Below are positions 27,324-34,725 of a DNA stretch of 64,000 nucleotides, in pieces. The notes under the pieces are model-generated. The model made no database searches, was not told the DNA's origin, and worked only from the letters and a program-made list of their open reading frames with translations. Within the stretch, counting starts at the first letter, position 1; each line of letters opens with the position of its first letter. This DNA is from Gammaproteobacteria bacterium (GTDB lineage Bacteria > Pseudomonadota > Gammaproteobacteria > SZUA-229): contig JADGFA010000007.1 of NCBI GenBank assembly GCA_016744065.1, positions 1 through 64,000 of the forward strand. Direction: 5' to 3'. Position numbers and translations under genes: made by a program.

Positions 27324-28080
27324 GATTACAGCCCTCATGATGCTGATGATCCACCACACCACCACTTAAATCGTGTGAATGATTATGATTATGGGTATAC
27401 ACCGCCATTCCATCTAACGACGCACCAAATAACTTAAGATATTCCGGATGCTGACTAACAGCCTCTGGGTGTCCCGAACAACAAATATGCGTATTAAGAC
27501 AAAGCACCTGGTCCGTTGCTTCCATAACCAGGTGTAGATCATGCGAGACCATTAAGACACCACAGCCAAACTCATCCCTGATACCGGATATTAACTGATA
27601 CAACTGTTGTTGACCGTTTATATCAACACCCTGCGCAGGCTCATCCAGCACGAGCAAATCCGGCTTACGTAACAACGCTCGAGTCAGTAAAATGCGCTGA
27701 AATTCACCACCTGAAACGGACTGCAATGGCTGATCCAGCAACTCAACAACACCCAGGGTAGTAGCCATATAGCTGGTTTCATCGATATTTGCCTTTATAC
27801 CCATCTGTAAAAATCGCAATACACTTATCGGCAGCGCCATATCAATGTGCATTTTTTGCGGCACATAACCAATGACCAGGCCTGGCTTTCTCTGTAGCTT
27901 CCCATAGTCTGCTTTAATCAGACCCAGCAATACCCTGACTAACGATGTTTTACCCGAACCGTTAGGACCAACCAGCGTCAGTATCTCACCCGGCTTTATA
28001 CTAAGATTAATATTGTCCAGAACCTGTCGCTGATTAATTTGCAGGCCAATATTTTCCGCTCTTAATAAAAATGAATCCAT
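27313..28080 (-). CDS. znuC: Zinc ABC transporter ATP-binding protein
   Basis: A 255-residue ABC ATPase. Walker A is GPNGSGKT at residues 38-45, the signature SGGEFQRILL near 121-130, Walker B LLVLDEPAQG near 141-150, and an H-loop in MVSHDLHLV. The last ~30 residues are histidine-rich (THNHNHSHDL, DHQHHEGCNHDH), as in many ZnuC proteins, and probably bind zinc. It is divergent from znuA across 161 bases and precedes znuB with an overlap. The shared control region should carry Zur sites, but I could not pick out a canonical Zur box by eye. Confidence 0.94.
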   Translation of the reverse strand: MDSFLLRAENIGLQINQRQVLDNINLSIKPGEILTLVGPNGSGKTSLVRVLLGLIKADYGKLQRKPGLVIGYVPQKMHIDMALPISVLRFLQMGIKANIDETSYMATTLGVVELLDQPLQSVSGGEFQRILLTRALLRKPDLLVLDEPAQGVDINGQQQLYQLISGIRDEFGCGVLMVSHDLHLVMEATDQVLCLNTHICCSGHPEAVSQHPEYLKLFGASLDGMAVYTHNHNHSHDLSGGVVDHQHHEGCNHDH

Positions 28081-28241
28081 TAATACCTTACCTATAGTCT
28101 TTAATTAGCTACTTGATTCTGTGAGCCCAGAATAATAATCTGTTCAGTACTCTTTTATCAGAGTAAACTACCCCTCATTGAGCAGATCTGTTTGCCTGTA
28201 AACTTCAGACTGAAAAAAACAACCTACAATAGCATAATTTA

Positions 28242-29156
28242 ATGTTTTCCAGTTATATAACCGCCCCACTCAGCAAATCAACGCTTTTCACTTTGCTTTT
28301 ATTTTTTATCACAGCAAATAGTTATGCGAAACCCACCGAGGTTCTGGTAAGCATAAAGCCTCTACACTCTCTTATTAGTAATATTACAGACGGAGTTAAT
28401 CAAACTCGATTATTATTAACTCAACAGCAATCACCCCATCATTTTCAATTATTACCCTCCCAGAAGCGCTTAATAAACAAAGCCGATATTTTTTTTTATA
28501 GCAGCGATAATATTGAAACTTTTGTACCTGCTTTAAAAAACACGACCAATCACTTACAGTTTGTTCAGTTTACTCATATCCCGAAAATAAACACCCTGGG
28601 CACTCGCAGCTTCCACTCACATACTAAACATAATTCAATTGATATAGATGGGCATATCTGGCTTTCCATTGATAATGCAAGAATAATAAGTCAATACGTA
28701 ACAGACATACTCAGTAAAAAATCACCTGAACACGCCATTCAATACAATAAAAACCTAGATACTTTATTGTTAAAACTGGATAAACTTAAACAGGAAAACC
28801 AGTTTAAACTGAAGAAATTTAAACATATCCCCTATCTAGTTTACCATGATGCTTATCAATATTTTGAAGTTGAAAACAAATTAACCGGTGCACGGTTTAT
28901 TACAACTGACCCAGAAAATCATCCAGGCATTAAACGAATTAGAAATTTAAAAACATTAATTAATACTGAAAACATTCAATGTATTTTTTATGAACCACCT
29001 GATATACCTTCACTACTGAATGTAATTACTGAAAACAGATCCGTTAAACTATCTGCTCTTGATCCAGCAGGATTGCAGATACCCATGGGTAAACAACACT
29101 ATTTTCAGCTATTACGGCAAACTGCCACTACACTTAGTTATTGTCTTAGCCAATAA
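28242..29156 (+). CDS. znuA: Zinc ABC transporter substrate-binding protein
   Basis: A 304-residue periplasmic cluster A-I binding protein with an N-terminal signal peptide ending near ANSYA (residue ~29). Likely zinc ligands are in SPHHFQLLPS (~64-73), DIDGHIWLSI (~133-142), PYLVYHDAYQYF and the acidic site IFYEPPD. The His/Asp-rich loop of E. coli ZnuA is reduced to a short SFHSHTKHNS. It captures Zn(II) for ZnuBC, encoded divergently upstream. The gene order fits the standard znuA / znuCB layout. It is less conserved than the other two subunits but complete. Confidence 0.9.
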   Translation: MFSSYITAPLSKSTLFTLLLFFITANSYAKPTEVLVSIKPLHSLISNITDGVNQTRLLLTQQQSPHHFQLLPSQKRLINKADIFFYSSDNIETFVPALKNTTNHLQFVQFTHIPKINTLGTRSFHSHTKHNSIDIDGHIWLSIDNARIISQYVTDILSKKSPEHAIQYNKNLDTLLLKLDKLKQENQFKLKKFKHIPYLVYHDAYQYFEVENKLTGARFITTDPENHPGIKRIRNLKTLINTENIQCIFYEPPDIPSLLNVITENRSVKLSALDPAGLQIPMGKQHYFQLLRQTATTLSYCLSQ

Positions 29157-29166
29157 GGATTTTAAA

Positions 29167-29484
29167 ATGCAGCAACGTGAAATAAGAGCTCTGGTCAATA
29201 ACAGCTCTGTTCAACTAGCAAGAAGCTCAGGTATACCAACACAAAAAGAATATAAAGTTCTCAACATAAGCCGAGGAGGTTTGTGCTTTGAAAGTGAAAC
29301 TGAAGATTTTTTACTAAATGAAGTCATTAAAATCAACCTCATTATAGATAAACACTCTATTCACAAAGCAAATGGCCGAGTTTGTTATTGCAATAACTGC
29401 AGTGAAAAAAATGCAGCCGCATACGGTTTAAGTTTTTTAGATAAATTTATTGATACAGATATTCTTCGTGGAAATATCAGCTAA
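29167..29484 (+). CDS. PilZ-domain-like protein
   Basis: A 105-residue protein starting at the ATG at 29167 (MQQREIRALV), with TAAGGA upstream. A longer frame that begins inside znuA is not needed. The segment YKVLNISRGGLCFESET (residues ~36-52) matches the D/N-x-S-x-x-G-x-x-F/V strand of PilZ domains that bind cyclic di-GMP, followed by a beta-rich stretch and KNAAAYGLSFLDKF. The upstream R-x-x-x-R switch is only partly represented (QREIR), so binding of the nucleotide is uncertain. A terminator follows at 29532-29563. Confidence 0.65.
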   Translation: MQQREIRALVNNSSVQLARSSGIPTQKEYKVLNISRGGLCFESETEDFLLNEVIKINLIIDKHSIHKANGRVCYCNNCSEKNAAAYGLSFLDKFIDTDILRGNIS

Positions 29485-29531
29485 GCATTATATCCTGTCG
29501 ATTATTCAAAAAAACAAATAACCCAATACAT

Positions 29532-29563
29532 AAAAAAGCCTGCTCAATAAGCAGGCTTTTTAT
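29532..29563. terminator. Intrinsic terminator after the PilZ-like gene
   Basis: An 11-bp perfect stem (AAAAGCCTGCT / AGCAGGCTTTT) with a five-base loop, flanked by A- and T-runs. It lies 48 bases beyond the stop codon at 29484. Confidence 0.9.
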
Positions 29564-29566
29564 TAG

Positions 29567-29813
29567 AATAAAAATAGCGGGACCAGTCCTTGTCCCTATG
29601 CATCAGCGTGGTTGCATTACTAAACTATATAAACAGTTTCAGTTAAACTTCCAGTCTAACTGTAATCAGACTTTATGCCTGACAAAATAAAAAAAACGAT
29701 GCTAGTCTGTGCATCTATCAGCATGTTTTCTGACATGCTGTTGTCAGGCTTTTATGTCTGACAGAATAAAAAGAGCGATGCTAGTCCATGCATCTAAGCA
29801 TCAGCGTGGTTGC
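29567..29813. repeat. Cluster of degenerate direct repeats with a hairpin
   Basis: Two 45-base units at 29672-29716 and 29751-29795 agree at 39 of 45 positions (both contain CGATGCTAGTC and TGCATCT). A third related unit starts at 29567. It shares the exact 16-mer GCATCAGCGTGGTTGC with the end of the last unit (29600-29615 and 29798-29813). Between the 45-base units is a hairpin, CAGCATGT / ACATGCTG (29719-29740). No credible protein frame covers the area. It looks like a non-coding, possibly REP- or MITE-derived, repeat cluster. Confidence 0.7.
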
Positions 29814-30249
29814 TTTATAAATCTTAAATTCAATTCCGGTTGCAGCTCGGTAACTTTTACAAGGTCTCAATCTTTTAGATATCACCTTATTCCTAAGATA
29901 CATGCAGGGGCCATGCCAAAAATAAAATAAATATATTTTTCAATAACTTATATAAAAAACATTAACTTTAAAACACTCCGCATATTGCATCATGCAACGT
30001 TTTTGCAGATTGCATACTGCATCTTGCAATCCATTTTTAATTAACTCACAATATAATAATTAACAAATATAGCATCGTTGAGTAAAGCTTTATTCAAAAG
30101 AATAACGATTAAATTATTAAATAACACCTGTATCAAATAACTACCAAATCAATGAAAGCGGACTGAGCCTAAACTAAACTCATCCCTACCTGTTTAAAAC
30201 AAAAAGCACATTTATCTGCAAATAAATTAAAAATACACAATGACAGAAT
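29814..30249. other. Non-coding stretch left of the groEL-linked element
   Basis: AT-rich, with no credible gene. Around 29978-30033 there is an alternation of ATTGCAT and TGCAA(T) motifs, for example GCATATTGCATCATGCAAC followed by ATTGCATACTGCATCTTGC. These make several overlapping small inverted repeats. No promoter or RNA family was recognised. If the element at 30450-38052 is a late insertion, this stretch was originally close downstream of groEL. Confidence 0.5.
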
Positions 30250-30286
30250 AAAAAAAAACCTGACTAACTAGAGTCAGGTTTTTTTA
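30250..30286. terminator. Intrinsic terminator, probably the original groEL terminator
   Basis: A 9-bp stem (AACCTGACT / AGTCAGGTT, 30257-30265 and 30272-30280) with A-run and T-run flanks, working on both strands. No minus-strand gene ends just beside it now: the nearest is the 129-residue gene of the element, 219 bases away. It lies 140 bases from the left copy of the groEL 3' end, so it plausibly terminated groESL before the insertion. Confidence 0.8.
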
Positions 30287-30425
30287 ATAAAGCAATGCAG
30301 TAACACATTAACCATTATTCAGATTACCCTATCAATATCTCAGATTAAGACGAGAAATGTAAACCTGCCATTGTAGATAAACACTTCCCAACAAAAGACT
30401 TGATGGGTTAAAAACTAAACAATGA

Positions 30426-30449
30426 TTACATCATGCCACCCATACCGCC
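30426..30449. repeat. Left attachment repeat (copy of groEL 3' end)
   Basis: A 24-base sequence identical to 38029-38052 except at one position. On the minus strand it reads as codons for G-G-M-G-G-M-M followed by TAA, that is, the GroEL C-terminal tail and stop. In-frame codons just upstream do not continue into GroEL and a stop appears a few codons earlier. It is therefore an isolated tail fragment, as expected for the distal att site of an integrated element. Confidence 0.8.
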
Positions 30450-30493
30450 GTAACCAAATGATTTGTATCGTTATTTTTTATTAGACTGATGAT

Positions 30494-30507
30494 GATACCC
30501 CTCATTA
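30494..30507. promoter_or_regulatory. Left arm-type motif of the element
   Basis: The 14-mer GATACCCCTCATTA lies 45 bases inside the left attachment repeat. The identical 14-mer lies at 37889-37902 near the right end in the same orientation. Paired short motifs inside both ends are typical of arm-type integrase binding sites. It overlaps the last bases of the 129-residue gene. Confidence 0.55.
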
Positions 30508-30894
30508 TACCCCATTTTCACTAGCCATTTCGAAAAACAATATTATGGCAAAAATAGCAACAACCAAAGAATACAACAACAAAATAGCACCATGCACAGG
30601 TATTAACAAAAAAGCATCAACCGAGAACACCAATAAACACAAAAAAGCAACAATCATTAGCATCGTGCCTAAATACGTATTTGCAATCCAGTTTTCTAAT
30701 TTTTTGCTTTTATATCCTACCTTCTTAAATAACCATGCGAGGATAACAAACATTGATATTCCTATAGTTGTTTGAACTCCCTGTTTCCAGTCGACCTCTG
30801 GAAACAAAGAATCAAGAAAATCATGCGGTATTAACGCAAATAAAATTAATACGACAAATAGAATCATTAAGAAATATACGTATTGCTTACACAT
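30505..30894 (-). CDS. Small multispanning membrane protein of the element
   Basis: A 129-residue, strongly hydrophobic protein with about four predicted membrane helices: residues ~5-22 (YFLMILFVVLILFALIP), ~42-60 (GISMFVILAWLF), ~75-95 (LGTMLMIVAFLCLLVFSV) and ~98-122 (LIPVHGAILLLYSLVVAIFA). No family recognised. It follows the 57-residue gene by three bases (TAAGGAATG), so they are translated together. It is the last gene before the left attachment repeat, a position where satellites and prophages often carry accessory genes such as exclusion or defence functions. No function is assigned. Confidence 0.7.
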   Translation of the reverse strand: MCKQYVYFLMILFVVLILFALIPHDFLDSLFPEVDWKQGVQTTIGISMFVILAWLFKKVGYKSKKLENWIANTYLGTMLMIVAFLCLLVFSVDAFLLIPVHGAILLLYSLVVAIFAIILFFEMASENGV

Positions 30895-30897
30895 TCC

Positions 30898-31071
30898 TTA
30901 TTTATTAGATGTGTCATTCTTAGATGATGATTCGAATGTTACAGTGATGGTCGACCCCTTTGGCAAATCAAATAACGGGTCCAAATGACTATTCCCGACA
31001 TCCTTTAATTTATCCTTTTTTAATTTTTTAAGCTTATTAGGAACCGAGTGCGAATTTGAGCATTGAGTCAT
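30898..31071 (-). CDS. Hypothetical 57-residue protein
   Basis: A short gene starting at the ATG at 31071, with a strong AGGAG ribosome-binding site eight bases upstream. The product is basic in its first half (PNKLKKLKKDKLKD) and ends in FDLPKGSTITVTFE plus a polar Ser/Lys/Asn tail. No signal peptide or membrane helix. Its stop codon is part of the ribosome-binding site of the membrane-protein gene that follows (TAAGGAATG), which supports both being real. No family recognised. Confidence 0.65.
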   Translation of the reverse strand: MTQCSNSHSVPNKLKKLKKDKLKDVGNSHLDPLFDLPKGSTITVTFESSSKNDTSNK

Positions 31072-31159
31072 AGCTATATCTCCTAGATTATCCTGTAAAA
31101 GAATTACTCCATAGATAATATAACAAATTATTCATTGCGTTCAAATCCATTTGAAACCA

Positions 31160-31831
31160 CTATTCACCAGAGGGATGGCCAGTTTTCCAACGCTCCAACA
31201 ATAATTTTAATTTTTCCTCCGGGCTAGGGCCAATCTCATGCACGACTTCAGAATCGTACTCAGTAGACTCAGCCTGTTGCTCAATACTTGACGGTGTAGC
31301 CGATGGCTTAGGTTCCAGAAAGCTCACCAATTGCTCATCCTGTGATTCTTCCTCATCATTGAGAGCGTCATCATCACTATCAATTGATAATTGAGCCTTA
31401 TTCATACGCAGTCGCCCCCTCCGCAACCTTTCCAGCACTTCATTATCAGATCGAGTATCAAGGGGCTTATCGAAGGCTTTAATATCTACGTGCTTACCGA
31501 CAAGGGTTAATGCCTTGATTGCACTATTAGCATCAAATTTAAATTCACCGGTGGCATTACCATCACGATCCAGGACTTTCTCTGCTTGCATGCACCGGTG
31601 ATAAACCTTAACCGCTTCACCTAGCACCCAGTCAGCGCCGACCCGTAACCGTTCAGCTCTGATTTTCAGTTGTTCATTAATGGCTACCTTCACAACGGCA
31701 TTATTGAATATTGAAGTTGTTTCATATCCTGCATCTTTTGCAGCCTGACTCTTGTTCATCGATTTGAGATATAAACTCACCGCGAGTTGTTGCTGTGGCT
31801 GTAAGTCGTATTTTTCTAATTCCATTGTCAT
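31160..31831 (-). CDS. Terminase small subunit-like protein
   Basis: A 223-residue protein. The N-terminal region PQQQLAVSLYLKSMNKSQAAKDAGY (residues ~12-36) is the helix-turn-helix start of phage terminase small subunits, with the N-x-S/T-x-A-A-x-x-A-G-Y pattern. The next ~75 residues (GADWVLGEAVKVYHRCMQAE and FDANSAIKALTLVGKHVDI) match the family's core. The C-terminal ~90 residues are acidic, low complexity, and probably variable. Terminase small subunits choose the DNA to be packaged. No large terminase is present, so in a satellite it would redirect a helper phage's packaging machine. It lies downstream of the iteron region. The family call is by pattern and not by search. Confidence 0.7.
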   Translation of the reverse strand: MTMELEKYDLQPQQQLAVSLYLKSMNKSQAAKDAGYETTSIFNNAVVKVAINEQLKIRAERLRVGADWVLGEAVKVYHRCMQAEKVLDRDGNATGEFKFDANSAIKALTLVGKHVDIKAFDKPLDTRSDNEVLERLRRGRLRMNKAQLSIDSDDDALNDEEESQDEQLVSFLEPKPSATPSSIEQQAESTEYDSEVVHEIGPSPEEKLKLLLERWKTGHPSGE

Positions 31832-31856
31832 TTCTCACATGTTGCTGAAAATGTCA

Positions 31857-32110
31857 TTCAGTTATGCCAGTTCAGGAGTGGTAAAACTGAATTTCACCGG
31901 TGTAGCTCCCCCCCCTGGATAGTGGTATTACTGGTATATATATAATAACTGGTAACACTGGTAAAACTGGGTAACTCAGCCCCCATAGGGTTCTCACGGT
32001 GGCTTTATGTCCAATGTGATTCTGAGCGACATGTTGCAAATTCAGTTATGCCAGTTTTACCACTATCCAGGGGGGGGGGGGTAAATATAGATAATTTACT
32101 GGTAAAACTG
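31857..32110. other. Iteron and inverted-repeat region, candidate replication origin
   Basis: The decamer GGTAAAACTG or close variants occurs at 31880, 31924, 31951, 31960 and 32101 on the plus strand and at 32052 inverted. A 27-bp inverted repeat with 25 matches (31908-31934 and 32051-32077) contains a C-run and G-run plus TGGATAGTGGTA. A 16-base direct repeat TTCAGTTATGCCAGTT is at 31857 and 32041. The centre includes the AT-rich TATATATAATAA. The position just after the primase-helicase gene is where SaPI-type satellites keep their origin. A transcriptional control region for the terminase-like gene is the alternative. Confidence 0.6.
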
Positions 32111-32116
32111 AATCGT

Positions 32117-34138
32117 TCATAGAAAACTCACCGGTGCAATTGGCACTTCATTAAGCTTGTAAACAGATTTATTGTGCAACCCTTTTTCTACGTTCCACAG
32201 TCGACCTTCATACTCTTCAAGCACACGTTTAATTGTTCTGCGAGAATCACGGTAGGAACCCATAACAAATTTTTCTATTTCATATTTCGATGTCGCACTA
32301 TTAACGATTGCAGTTCTAACGTGTTCAATTACATCAGCGTCATTAGATTCTTGCTCAGCAGATTCAGCAACAGCCAAAGTCGAATCAACAACATCTTTAG
32401 AAACAACTTTTACCGAGTCAAATAATTCCTGGTAACTACCGCCTCTCGTGTATTGGAAAGCTTTAGTTTGAGCTACGTTGCCTCTTGCCTTCTTATTTTC
32501 AAACTGAACGGTTCTGGTCAGGCCATTAAACCCTTTGCTTTCGTTCAGCAGCTCAACGACATAAACACAGTCGCTATCGTCTTTAAGATCGCTGGTACCC
32601 GCATGAATTGACTTACCATCAAGACCTTTATTCTTGTTAACGTGAGCAAGTGCAATGATGGAGCCACCGGAAGATACAAAAGAGCGAGCTGTCTTTCCAA
32701 ACTGGCTAGATAATTTCTTGTCCATCAGGTCAGTCACAGCTTTAACCGTATCAATCAGCATCACCTTACCTTTAGCCTGGTCCTGCTCAGCAAGTGCTGT
32801 CATCATGCTGGGTAAAGCGTCTACCTTGAATTTATTAACGTTTGGAATAAGCATATTAAAACCATGCTTCTCTGCCAGCTCTAACTTTTCAACAGCCCCT
32901 TTATAATTATCATCCGCATTAATATAATAGATGTCACTACCGCAAATCTCATCGGCTTTAATTGCTTCAGTGAGCAGCCACAAACTAAGCAACGTTTTAC
33001 CACTGGATGGGGCCGCATATATTACCGAAAACTGTCCTTCAATAATTAAATCTTGCATTATGTAACGATCATTTAACATTTGTTTTTTCATTTCATGACT
33101 GCTCCCATTAGCACACAAAGACCTCAACATATTTGAAGGCGAGTCAGTAGTTAGTATTGTCTTCACCGGGTGAGGATCCTGTAATGATGTTACAGCAGTA
33201 AACTCCCTCATGACCTGCCATTGCTTCAACCTGTCATTAAAGCCCGGTGACCGGCTTTCAATCACGCGAAGTAAATCACCCCCGGTTTTTTCCTGGCAGT
33301 TACCGTGATGACATTTAAATCCGATAGAGCCATCTTCATTTGTAAATATAGCGCTACCACTATCGTCCTGTGATGTGTGCGACCCAACCCACGGGCATGT
33401 AATGTCAAAACGTCCATCGGATCTAACCTCTTTAATATTTATAACCTCAGGTATGTTTATTAAAGGGTGATCAGATACAGCAGCAGCACCGTTAATACGT
33501 TTATCCGCTCGTAGGGCATCTAAGTCCACACCGAAGGGTTCTGCCAGTTGTTCAAGTGTGTAGCGATGCTCTGGATGCCATTCAGTCACTTCGCAACGTG
33601 GAGCTATACCATTGTTCTCACTGACCCGTTTATTTTTTGTGTTGATGGATTCAGGTAGCCTCAGATAACGGGTTACTGACTTCTGACCAGGGTCCTTGCT
33701 GTCAGGTGCTAAGCCGTTTTTAATCAAGCCATCATGCAAGTTATCAATACGATTAATATCGGTGCAGGGTGTTTCTAGCAAGTACAGCCATTGCTCACTG
33801 TAGAGGGATGACTTAAGAACAATGCTTGGTAACGGCAACCGTTTAACTTGTTCGATTGGTAACTTTTCCTTTACGTCATCGAGGCCGATGACGTAACAGG
33901 CCGAGAAGTTTGCTTTACGTCTTCGAGATCGACCGGTTTCATCCGGTGAGAACAAAGACACTGTATAAAACTGATTGGAGTTTGGTGTTAAAAGGGTGTC
34001 TTTGTATGCACCTCCAGCCCAGCAACGTCCCGATTCACCAGAGGGGATATTACCGGGGTCTTGCATAAAGCTAGTTACATACGCATAAATGTAACTTTCA
34101 CCGAAAATGCTTTTTAGAAATTCATCATTAGTAATCAT
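32117..34138 (-). CDS. RepB/RepA-type primase-helicase
   Basis: A 673-residue replication protein. The N-terminal ~220 residues resemble plasmid/satellite RepB-type primases, with the segment VTRYLRLPESINTKNKR near 155-171. Next comes a zinc-binding stretch (CPWVGSH near 247 and KCHHGNC near 273-279), then a RecA-fold helicase with Walker A APSSGKT (~375-381), Walker B VMLIDTV (~456) and IIALAHVNKNKG. The C-terminal ~80 residues may be a winged helix. This architecture starts replication of satellites and plasmids. The gene is followed directly by the candidate origin, so a self-contained replicon is likely. Divisions into domains are approximate. Confidence 0.8.
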   Translation of the reverse strand: MITNDEFLKSIFGESYIYAYVTSFMQDPGNIPSGESGRCWAGGAYKDTLLTPNSNQFYTVSLFSPDETGRSRRRKANFSACYVIGLDDVKEKLPIEQVKRLPLPSIVLKSSLYSEQWLYLLETPCTDINRIDNLHDGLIKNGLAPDSKDPGQKSVTRYLRLPESINTKNKRVSENNGIAPRCEVTEWHPEHRYTLEQLAEPFGVDLDALRADKRINGAAAVSDHPLINIPEVINIKEVRSDGRFDITCPWVGSHTSQDDSGSAIFTNEDGSIGFKCHHGNCQEKTGGDLLRVIESRSPGFNDRLKQWQVMREFTAVTSLQDPHPVKTILTTDSPSNMLRSLCANGSSHEMKKQMLNDRYIMQDLIIEGQFSVIYAAPSSGKTLLSLWLLTEAIKADEICGSDIYYINADDNYKGAVEKLELAEKHGFNMLIPNVNKFKVDALPSMMTALAEQDQAKGKVMLIDTVKAVTDLMDKKLSSQFGKTARSFVSSGGSIIALAHVNKNKGLDGKSIHAGTSDLKDDSDCVYVVELLNESKGFNGLTRTVQFENKKARGNVAQTKAFQYTRGGSYQELFDSVKVVSKDVVDSTLAVAESAEQESNDADVIEHVRTAIVNSATSKYEIEKFVMGSYRDSRRTIKRVLEEYEGRLWNVEKGLHNKSVYKLNEVPIAPVSFL

Positions 34139-34152
34139 TTTTCAAATTCTTT

Positions 34153-34725
34153 TTAGTAATTACTTTCTACAAAGTTGATTGCTTTATCAGTATCAGTCAA
34201 TAAATCAAAATCTTTCCACTGAATAGCTTCACCCGGAGAGAGCCCCATAGCCTTAGCACCAAAAGAGCTAACCAAAGCACTTTTTAAACGTTTTAATTGT
34301 GATCGAGCTGAAAGCGGATAAAGATTAAACCCAGAGCCAATGACTGCTTGTAACTGTTCAACTTCAGTGGAAATAGTCATTATGTTATCAAACTCTTGAC
34401 TTAGCACTTTTAGAGCTTGCATTGATGCTGCAAATTTTTTCATCTCATCATTTATAATTTTAATTTTTTTATCTCGTTCAACTATCGCAGCATCAATACG
34501 AATTTTTTTATCTGCTTCTCTATTTTTAGCTCGAAGCTTTATAATGCCGCTGACTCTTCTCCTTTCTGCTTTAATAAAGCTGAGATCGTCCTCAGCTTTC
34601 ACCTGATCTTCCAAGCTACCGCCCATATTCCTCAGTGAGCAAGCTTCCTTATCTAATTTCCTTAAGTACATTGAAATTTCAGCTTCATTATTCAACGGTG
34701 TATCTAAATTGTTTTGAGTATTCAT
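34153..34725 (-). CDS. Coiled-coil protein of unknown function
   Basis: A 190-residue soluble protein. Residues ~20-100 are strongly charged and helical (KAERRRVSGIIKLRAKNREA and AIVERDKKIKIINDEMKKFA), consistent with a coiled coil. The C-terminal half has SARSQLKRLKSALVSS. No family recognised. It overlaps the previous gene by one base (TAATG) and is followed after 14 bases by the primase-helicase gene, so it belongs to the early replication operon of the element. A role as an accessory replication or DNA-binding factor is only a guess. Confidence 0.7.
   Translation of the reverse strand: MNTQNNLDTPLNNEAEISMYLRKLDKEACSLRNMGGSLEDQVKAEDDLSFIKAERRRVSGIIKLRAKNREADKKIRIDAAIVERDKKIKIINDEMKKFAASMQALKVLSQEFDNIMTISTEVEQLQAVIGSGFNLYPLSARSQLKRLKSALVSSFGAKAMGLSPGEAIQWKDFDLLTDTDKAINFVESNY

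Noticed and set aside
28081-28241. Possible Zur box between znuC and znuA
   Set aside because: A divergent zinc-uptake promoter should carry one, but no convincing palindrome could be picked out by eye.
29709-29930. A 73-codon plus-strand frame in the repeat cluster
   Set aside because: It crosses the repeats and hairpin, has Cys-rich random composition and no ribosome-binding site.
29978-30033. Alternating ATTGCAT/TGCAA motifs, first considered as a CRISPR-like or iteron array
   Set aside because: Units are short and irregular without constant spacers; no cas genes nearby.
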